Positions 5,736-10,352 of a stretch of DNA of 10,352 nt are shown here, one piece after another. Position numbers and translations under genes: made by a program. How positions within the stretch are numbered: the stretch's first letter is position 1; each line of letters begins with the position of its first letter. Source of the DNA: an uncultured Brevibacterium sp. (GTDB lineage Bacteria > Actinomycetota > Actinomycetes > Actinomycetales > Brevibacteriaceae); NCBI GenBank assembly GCA_902489215.1, contig CABTZE010000070.1, positions 1 to 10,352 of the forward strand. Reading direction: 5' to 3'. The notes under the pieces are model-generated. The model saw only the letters and a list, made by a program, of their open reading frames with translations. It was not told the DNA's origin and made no database searches.

Positions 5736-7496
5736 ATGCAGGTACATGACTATGACGTTGTGATCGTCGGAGCTGGCGGCGCCGGCATGCGCGCAGCCAT
5801 CGAATCCGGCCAGCGTGCACGCACCGCAGTGCTCACAAAGATCTACCCCACCCGCTCCCACACCGGCGCGGCACAGGGCGGCATGTGCGCCGCACTGGCC
5901 AACGTCGAAGAGGACAACTGGGAATGGCACACCTTCGACACCATTAAGGGCGGCGACTACCTCGTCGACCAGGACGCAGCCGAAGTCATGGCAAAAGAAG
6001 CCATCGACGCCGTGCTCGACCTCGAAAAGATGGGCCTTCCCTTCAACCGCACGCCGGAAGGCAAAATCGACCAGCGCCGCTTCGGCGGTCACACCCGCGA
6101 TCACGGCAAGGCGCCGGTCCGCCGCGCATGCTACGCAGCAGACCGCACCGGCCACATGATCCTCCAGACCCTCTACCAGAACTGCGTCAAGCACGGCGTT
6201 GAGTTCTACAACGAGTTCTACGTCCTCGACGTCATCATCAACGAAGTCGACGGCAAGAAGGTCGTTGCGGGTGTCGTGTCCTACGAACTCGCCACCGGCG
6301 AAATCCACGTCTTCCGCTCCAAGGCCGTTGTGTTCGCAACCGGTGGTTTCGGCAAGATGTTCAAGACCACCTCGAACGCCCACACGCTCACCGGTGACGG
6401 CCTGGCCGTCACCTACAAGCGCGGCATCCCGCTGGAAGACATGGAGTTCTTCCAGTTCCACCCCACGGGCCTTGCTGGACTCGGCATCCTCCTGTCCGAA
6501 GCAGCCCGCGGTGAAGGCGGTATTCTCCGCAACGCCGACGGTGAGCGCTTCATGGAACGCTACGCGCCCACGATTAAGGACCTCGCTCCGCGTGACATCG
6601 TGGCCCGCTCCATGGCCAACGAGGTCCGCGAAGGCCGCGGCGCTGGCCCCAACAAGGACTACGTCCTGCTGGACCTCACCCACCTCGAGCCGGCACACAT
6701 CGACGCCAAGCTGCCGGACATCACCGAGTTCGCCCGCACCTACCTGGGTGTCGAGCCCTACACCGAACCGGTCCCCGTTTTCCCGACGGCCCACTACGGC
6801 ATGGGCGGCATCCCGACCACCGTCAACGGTGAAGTGCTCGCCGAAAACGACACCATCGTTCCCGGCCTGTACGCCGCCGGTGAATGTGCATGTGTTTCGG
6901 TACACGGCTCCAACCGTCTGGGCACCAACTCGCTGCTCGACATCAACGTCTTCGGCAAGCGCGCCGGCATCAACGCGGCCGAATTCGCCAAGACCGCCGA
7001 GCAGCAGGAAGTCGCAGACGACGCAGCCGACATGGTGATCGACATGATCGAAACCATGCGCAGCTCCAAGGGCACCGAGCTCGTCGGCGACATCCGCGCT
7101 GAGCTGCAGGAGATCATGGACGCCAACGTTCAGGTGTTCCGCACCGACGAAACCCTGCGCGAGGCCCTCGACGTCATCGAAAAGCTGCGTGAACGCTACA
7201 AGAACATCGGCATTCACGACCGCGGCAAGCGCTACAACCTCGACCTGCTCGAAGCCATCGAACTCGGCTTCCTCCTGCAGCTGGCTGAAGCAGTCGCCGT
7301 TGCCGCACTGCACCGCAAGGAATCGCGCGGCGGACACTTCCGCGAGGACTACCCGGACCGCGACGACGAAAACTTCATGCACCACACGATGACCTACCTG
7401 GACCCCAACAGCACCGCTGAAGGGATCCCCGGCATGCGCCTGGAGACCAAGCCGGTCATCGTCACCCGCTACGAGCCCATGGAGCGTAAGTACTGA
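5736..7496 (+). CDS. sdhA: succinate dehydrogenase flavoprotein subunit A
   Basis: This subunit oxidises succinate to fumarate at a covalently bound FAD and passes electrons to SdhB. The 586 residues match the family length. Visible motifs are the dinucleotide fold VGAGGAG (11-17), RSHTGAAQGG (40-49) with His42 as the expected FAD-linking histidine, FQFHPTG (239-245) with His242, ARGEGG (257-262), APRD (284-287) with Arg286, the probable proton-transfer arginine, AHYGMGG (352-358) with His353, and the FAD/substrate region GECACVSVHGSNRLGTNS (382-399). The C-terminal domain (about 420-586) includes the RESRGGHFREDYP-like segment near 535, written here as KESRGGHFREDYP. The ATG at 5736 is preceded by AGGAG (5719-5723), 12 bases away, with AGAG closer. 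Its TGA overlaps the sdhB ATG by one base. Every key residue I looked for is present. Confidence 0.98.
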   Translation: MQVHDYDVVIVGAGGAGMRAAIESGQRARTAVLTKIYPTRSHTGAAQGGMCAALANVEEDNWEWHTFDTIKGGDYLVDQDAAEVMAKEAIDAVLDLEKMGLPFNRTPEGKIDQRRFGGHTRDHGKAPVRRACYAADRTGHMILQTLYQNCVKHGVEFYNEFYVLDVIINEVDGKKVVAGVVSYELATGEIHVFRSKAVVFATGGFGKMFKTTSNAHTLTGDGLAVTYKRGIPLEDMEFFQFHPTGLAGLGILLSEAARGEGGILRNADGERFMERYAPTIKDLAPRDIVARSMANEVREGRGAGPNKDYVLLDLTHLEPAHIDAKLPDITEFARTYLGVEPYTEPVPVFPTAHYGMGGIPTTVNGEVLAENDTIVPGLYAAGECACVSVHGSNRLGTNSLLDINVFGKRAGINAAEFAKTAEQQEVADDAADMVIDMIETMRSSKGTELVGDIRAELQEIMDANVQVFRTDETLREALDVIEKLRERYKNIGIHDRGKRYNLDLLEAIELGFLLQLAEAVAVAALHRKESRGGHFREDYPDRDDENFMHHTMTYLDPNSTAEGIPGMRLETKPVIVTRYEPMERKY

Positions 7497-8287
7497 TGGC
7501 AGAGAACAACGAAACCCCGGAACCGGCATCGAAGATCGACCTTCCGTCGAGCGTGTCCGGAGAAGGCGGCGAAATCCCCACTTTCGAGTGCACGTTCCGC
7601 ATCGCCCGCTTCATCCCGGAAACCGACTCGGAGCCGCACTGGGAGGACTACCAGGTCACCATGCACGGCACCGACCGTGTGCTTGACGCCCTTCACAAGA
7701 TCAAGTGGGAACAGGACGGTTCGCTGTCCTTCCGCCGCTCCTGTGCACACGGTGTCTGCGGTTCGGACGCCATGCGCATCAACGGGCGCAACCGTCTTGC
7801 CTGCAAGACGCTGCTGAAGGACCTCGACACCAGCAAGCCGATCACGGTTGAGGCCATCAAGGGCCTGCCCCTTGAAAAGGACCTCATTGTCGACATGGAG
7901 CCCTTCTTCCAGTCGTACCGCGAGATCATGCCGTTCCTCATCACCTCGGGCCACGAACCGACGCACGAACGCCTGCAGTCGCAGGAAGACCGTGCGCGCT
8001 TCGATGACACCACCAAGTGCATCCTGTGTGCATCCTGCACCACGTCTTGCCCGGTGTTCTGGACCGACGGCCAGTACTTCGGCCCGGCGGCAATCGTCAA
8101 CGCGCACCGCTTCATCTTCGACTCGCGTGACGAAGGCTCTGAAATGCGCCTCGAAGTGCTCAACGACAAGGAAGGCGTGTGGCGCTGCCGCACCACCTTC
8201 AACTGCACCGAAGCATGCCCCCGCGGCATCGAGGTGACCAAGGCAATCGCCGAAGTCAAGCAGGCACTTCTCACCCGCGCATTCTGA
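7496..8287 (+). CDS. sdhB: succinate dehydrogenase iron-sulphur subunit B
   Basis: This subunit carries electrons from FAD through three Fe-S clusters to the quinone in the SdhCD anchors. The 263 residues begin with an acidic, Pro-rich stretch of about 28 residues before the ferredoxin-like domain. The [2Fe-2S] ligands are Cys83, Cys88, Asp91 and Cys103; Asp replaces the third cysteine, as in E. coli SdhB. In the C-terminal domain CILCASCTTSCP (175-186) supplies Cys175, Cys178 and Cys181, which with Cys241 bind [4Fe-4S]. Cys185, Cys231 and Cys237 bind [3Fe-4S]. Spacing matches the enterobacterial protein closely. ATG 7496 overlaps the sdhA stop as TGATG, so translation is coupled. It is the last gene of the operon, ending 50 bases before the terminator stem. 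Confidence 0.98.
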   Translation: MAENNETPEPASKIDLPSSVSGEGGEIPTFECTFRIARFIPETDSEPHWEDYQVTMHGTDRVLDALHKIKWEQDGSLSFRRSCAHGVCGSDAMRINGRNRLACKTLLKDLDTSKPITVEAIKGLPLEKDLIVDMEPFFQSYREIMPFLITSGHEPTHERLQSQEDRARFDDTTKCILCASCTTSCPVFWTDGQYFGPAAIVNAHRFIFDSRDEGSEMRLEVLNDKEGVWRCRTTFNCTEACPRGIEVTKAIAEVKQALLTRAF

Positions 8288-8298
8288 TTGCGTGTGCC

Positions 8299-8324
8299 GG
8301 CCGCAGCTCTTAGAGGCTGCGGCC
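8299..8324 (+). other. stem-loop in the sdh 3' untranslated region
   Basis: GGCCGCAG (8299-8306) pairs perfectly with CTGCGGCC (8317-8324) around a 10-base loop, starting 12 bases after the sdhB stop. No T-run follows. It may protect the mRNA 3' end or assist the terminator 14 bases further on. Confidence 0.6.
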
Positions 8325-8337
8325 CAGACTTAAGGAA

Positions 8338-8370
8338 GGGGCGAGTCCGAAAGGGCTCGCCCCCTTTCTT
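8338..8370 (+). terminator. intrinsic terminator of the sdhCDAB operon
   Basis: GGGGCGAGTCC (8338-8348) and GGGCTCGCCCC (8353-8363) form an 11-bp stem (one G-U pair) closed by a GAAA tetraloop. The T-rich tract CTTTCTTTG follows directly. This is the clearest terminator in the window. Confidence 0.94.
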
Positions 8371-8388
8371 TGTGCTCTTTCGGTGTTG

Positions 8389-8406
8389 CCTCCAGAGCCT
8401 CCAGAG
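8389..8406. repeat. perfect 9-bp tandem duplication
   Basis: CCTCCAGAG occurs twice head to tail (8389-8397, 8398-8406), just before the TTAGC repeat cluster. It may mark replication slippage or the edge of an inserted segment. Confidence 0.7.
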
Positions 8407-8413
8407 TCACAGC

Positions 8414-8554
8414 GAAAACACCCCTTAGCCGGAATCTGCGCTTTAGCAACAAGAAAACACCCCTTAGCCGGGTTCTGCGGCTTAGCAACGACGGCTAACG
8501 GGAGTTTTTGTTGCTAACGCGTGGGCGGAGGTTTTGGTTGGCACCTTAGCCAAC
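8414..8554. repeat. cluster of TTAGC-based direct and inverted repeats
   Basis: A 37-base unit occurs at 8414-8450 and 8453-8489 with 33 of 37 bases identical (period 39). It starts GAAAACACCCCTTAGCCGG and ends TTAGCAAC. The segment spanning the two units (8443-8470, TTAGCAAC...CCCCTTAGCCG) recurs in opposite orientation at 8492-8517 with 24 matching positions, two mismatches and a 2-base gap. A more diverged inverted copy may lie at about 8521-8545. TTAGC occurs at 8425, 8443, 8464, 8482 and 8546 and its complement GCTAA at 8494 and 8513. GTTGGC/GCCAAC (8537-8542, 8549-8554) forms a further hairpin. There is no coding potential. It lies past the sdh terminator and before the 3' end of a convergent gene. 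It could be a small interspersed repeat, a bidirectional terminator or a protein-binding array. Confidence 0.8.
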
Positions 8555-8565
8555 AGAACGAGGCG

Positions 8566-8625
8566 GAGGTCGGGTGTCGAGGCTGAGGTCAGGGTGCCGA
8601 GGTGCAGGGCCGGGGCGACCTCAGC
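8566..8625. repeat. GC-rich imperfect tandem repeat with a 9-bp inverted repeat
   Basis: Two imperfect copies of about 19-20 bases lie end to end (8566-8584 and 8585-8604), sharing GAGGTC, GGGTG and CGAGG. GCTGAGGTC (8582-8590) is exactly complementary to GACCTCAGC (8617-8625), with 26 bases between. On the minus strand this lies about 40 bases after the App1-like stop and could form a 3' structure, but no T-run follows. Confidence 0.5.
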
Positions 8626-8640
8626 TCACCTAGCCAGACA

Positions 8641-8657
8641 GCGCCTAGGCAGGGCGC
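8641..8657 (-). terminator. stem-loop just after the App1-like gene
   Basis: On the minus strand GCGCC (8657-8653) pairs with GGCGC (8645-8641) around 7 bases, beginning 6 bases after the TAG at 8666-8664. It is GC-rich without a T-run, so an intrinsic terminator is uncertain. Confidence 0.25.
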
Positions 8658-8663
8658 GGCCTG

Positions 8664-9803
8664 CTAGTTCGGCAGGGCGGAGAAGCCGTTGGCTTCGAGC
8701 TGTTCAGCCAGCTCCGCACCGTTGGCCCCGTAGAACCAGGGAATGTTCTTACCGCGCCCGGTCCTCCGGGAACGTCCGCCGGCCCACACGGCTTCACCTG
8801 CGGTCAGCTGGCGAATCGCTACAGCTGCGACGTTCTCTGGGTGGTTTTCGACGAACTCGCCGTAGATTTCTTCGTCGTGCTGCCCGTCGTCACCGACCAA
8901 CAGCCATTTGATGTGCGGGAACTCCCTGGCCAAACGCTCGAGAGATGTCCGCTTGTGATCCTGCCCAGACCGGAAGACTCGCGTGGGTGTCGGCCCCCAG
9001 TCGGTCAGCAGCAGCGGCCCGGAGGGGTACATGTTTCGGTGCAGGAACCTGGTCAGCGCCGGCTGGGTGTTCCACGCTCCGGTCGACAGGTACAGGATCG
9101 GCGAGTTCGGCCGCAGATACGACAGCCTGTCATACAGAACAGCCATCCCTGACACCGGCGAGCGCGCATGCTCATTGAGCACAAACGAATTCCACGCAGC
9201 CAAAAAGGGCCGCGGCAGGGCAGTCACCACCACGGTGTCGTCAATATCCGAGATGATGCCGAAGCGCTGCTCATCGTCAATGATGTGCGCAGTTGCCGTG
9301 TCCAGGCCCGAACCGCTGGTCCACATCTCCAGCTTCGCTTTGCCGCGACTGTAGTTGCCGGGGATCACAGCATCGATGATTCCCCCGCGATCAGCAGTGA
9401 CCATGTGCTCCTGTCCCCCGACACGCACCCACGCGACCTCATTGGACTGCGGCACGGCGGCAAAGTTGCGCCATCCGCGCACATTCCGGTCCTTCTTCGG
9501 CGATTCAGCGTCCTCCGGGCTGAGCACGATGCGCCCCAGCACCCGAATAAAGGTCTCGGACCCATAGGAGTCATAGGCGACTACCGCAGGCTTCCAGCCG
9601 CGCTTCTCCGCACGTCCGCGCCGCCACTCGTGGTAACGGTCCTCCATGCGGGCGGCGGTATGCAGCGCCTCGGGCGTCAGGTTGACCGGCCGGTGCCCCA
9701 TGCTGGAGCGAGCCTGAGTCCAGCCTCCGCCGCGGCCGCCGCGAGCAAGGCCCCCGCGGCCCTTACTTTGGCGGCTACGGGATTCCGATCCCGCGTGAGG
9801 CAT
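8664..9803 (-). CDS. DUF2183/App1-like HAD-superfamily phosphatase domain protein
   Basis: The C-terminal half matches the App1 catalytic domain (DUF2183), named after yeast phosphatidate phosphatase App1. HAD motif I is SDIDDT (185-190), motif II is STG (240-242) in YLSTGAWN, Lys284 is in HKRTS, and motif III is LVGDDGQHDEEIY (302-314). The nucleophile would be Asp186 with Asp188 as acid/base. The 379 residues start with about 55 of low complexity (Gly/Arg/Ser-rich), then an N-terminal domain (about 70-165, including YGSETFIRVLGRIVLSP) usual for bacterial members. The bacterial substrate is unknown, so phosphatidate is only a guess. No signal peptide or membrane helix is seen. ATG 9803 overlaps the trpS stop by one base (TGATG) with no Shine-Dalgarno sequence, suggesting coupling. 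ATG 9701 (residue 35) is an alternative start, also without one. Confidence 0.88.
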   Translation of the reverse strand: MPHAGSESRSRQSKGRGGLARGGRGGGWTQARSSMGHRPVNLTPEALHTAARMEDRYHEWRRGRAEKRGWKPAVVAYDSYGSETFIRVLGRIVLSPEDAESPKKDRNVRGWRNFAAVPQSNEVAWVRVGGQEHMVTADRGGIIDAVIPGNYSRGKAKLEMWTSGSGLDTATAHIIDDEQRFGIISDIDDTVVVTALPRPFLAAWNSFVLNEHARSPVSGMAVLYDRLSYLRPNSPILYLSTGAWNTQPALTRFLHRNMYPSGPLLLTDWGPTPTRVFRSGQDHKRTSLERLAREFPHIKWLLVGDDGQHDEEIYGEFVENHPENVAAVAIRQLTAGEAVWAGGRSRRTGRGKNIPWFYGANGAELAEQLEANGFSALPN

Positions 9804-10352
9804 CAGAGGAACCCAATCCGGTCGTAGACAGTCCGCAGGGTCTTCTCTGCTTCAGCAGCAGCCTTCTGACGTCCCTGCTCAAGAATCGCCATGAGCTGCG
9901 CACGATCATCCAGCAGTTCGTTGGTGCGAGTGCGCACGGGTGTGAACACCTCGACGGCGAGTTCAGCCAGATCCACCTTGAGGTGGCCGTACATTTTGCC
10001 TTCGTAGTCGGCGACGATCTGGTCGATCGGCTTGTCAGCCAGCACCGAGTAAATAGTCAGCAGGTTCGACACACCGGGCTTGTTTTCGGGGTCGTAGGCG
10101 ATTTCCGTCCCAGCGTCCGTAACAGCGGACTTGAACTTCTTGGCGAGCGCCTTCGGTTCGTCCAGCAGATTCACCAGGCCAGCCGGCGATTTCGCCGACT
10201 TCGACATCTTCGCGCTGGGGTCCTGAAGGTCGTAGATCTTCGCCGACTGCTTCATGATGGCCGCTTCCGGCACCGTGAACGTCTGCCCGTAGCGGGTGTT
10301 GAACCGCTGCGCGAGGTTGCGGGTCAGCTCCAGGTGCTGACGCTGATCTTCA
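9803..10352 (-). CDS. trpS: tryptophanyl-tRNA synthetase, C-terminal part (5' end outside window)
   Basis: This class I synthetase joins tryptophan to tRNA(Trp) in the cytosol. The window shows the last 182 residues, a little over half of a typical bacterial enzyme of about 330-350. The first visible residues, EDQRQHLELTRNLAQRFN, are the conserved stretch after the active-site strand. The class I motif KMSKS follows within DPSAKMSKSAKSP. The remainder is the helical C-terminal domain, including DLAELAVEVF and the ending RTVYDRIGFL. The frame is open to the right edge, so the true start lies outside. An internal GTG at 10273 is not a start because the homologous sequence continues upstream. 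The TGA (9805-9803) overlaps the ATG of the App1-like gene. Confidence 0.96.
   Translation of the reverse strand, partial: EDQRQHLELTRNLAQRFNTRYGQTFTVPEAAIMKQSAKIYDLQDPSAKMSKSAKSPAGLVNLLDEPKALAKKFKSAVTDAGTEIAYDPENKPGVSNLLTIYSVLADKPIDQIVADYEGKMYGHLKVDLAELAVEVFTPVRTRTNELLDDRAQLMAILEQGRQKAAAEAEKTLRTVYDRIGFL

Larger units (their letters stand above)
8288..8663. other. convergent intergenic region rich in repeats
   Basis: These 376 bases lie between the sdhB stop and the stop of the App1-like gene. They hold a stem-loop (8299-8324), the sdh terminator (8338-8370), a 9-bp tandem duplication (8389-8406), a cluster of TTAGC-based direct and inverted repeats (8414-8554), GC-rich imperfect repeats (8566-8625) and a stem-loop (8641-8657). 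No open frame looks like protein: the one starting at 8534 is Arg/Ser-rich and runs antisense into the App1-like gene. Confidence 0.7.

Noticed and set aside
5598..7529. 643-residue open frame antisense to sdhA
   Set aside because: It mirrors sdhA in the complementary frame. Its composition (Val, Gly, Asp and His excess) follows from high third-position GC, and sdhA is unmistakable.
7574..7798. Loss of a [2Fe-2S] cysteine in SdhB (Asp91)
   Set aside because: Asp at this position is normal in several functional SdhB proteins, including that of E. coli, so it is not a defect.
8414..8489. CRISPR array
   Set aside because: Only two 37-base units follow each other with a 2-base gap, there are no spacers of normal length, one segment is inverted, and no cas gene is in view.

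Overview
The window reads as the core chromosome of a high-GC Gram-positive bacterium (Actinomycetota). Coding sequence is GC-rich in third positions, GTG starts are common (at least five genes), and the gene content is typical of the phylum: a four-gene sdhCDAB operon beside a monofunctional mannose-1-phosphate guanylyltransferase, an M20D amidohydrolase and an actinobacterial-type adenosine deaminase. I cannot name the genus. No plasmid, phage, insertion sequence, CRISPR array, tRNA or rRNA signature was found.

Layout. Bases 2-265 hold the 3' end of an unrecognised plus-strand gene. It converges on a minus-strand block running leftward from about 4468: manC (4468-3359), an M20D amidohydrolase (3257-2085), add (1971-865) and a small four-helix membrane protein (868-308) that overlaps add by 4 bases. 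A 408-base divergent intergenic region (4469-4876) separates manC from the rightward operon sdhC-sdhD-sdhA-sdhB (4877-8287), which ends in a strong intrinsic terminator. A 376-base convergent region (8288-8663) follows and carries an unusual cluster of direct and inverted repeats. It faces the 3' end of a minus-strand DUF2183/App1-type HAD phosphatase (9803-8664), whose start overlaps by one base the stop of trpS (partial, 10352-9803).

Function. The sdh operon encodes a complete succinate:quinone oxidoreductase: two membrane anchors, a flavoprotein with the covalent-FAD histidine and catalytic arginines, and an iron-sulphur subunit with ligands for three clusters. It serves the TCA cycle and respiratory chain. 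ManC makes GDP-mannose for mannosylated glycoconjugates. Add deaminates adenosine in purine salvage. The amidohydrolase probably removes an N-acyl or amide group from a small substrate. TrpRS charges tRNA(Trp). The App1-like protein is a probable phosphatase of unknown substrate, translationally linked to trpS.

The genes are ordinary housekeeping genes and I see no new multi-gene system. The parts most worth a second look are non-coding: the TTAGC-based repeat cluster at 8414-8554, a 12-bp stem-loop with a possible competing fold at 4581-4659, and several inverted repeats placed over putative promoters.
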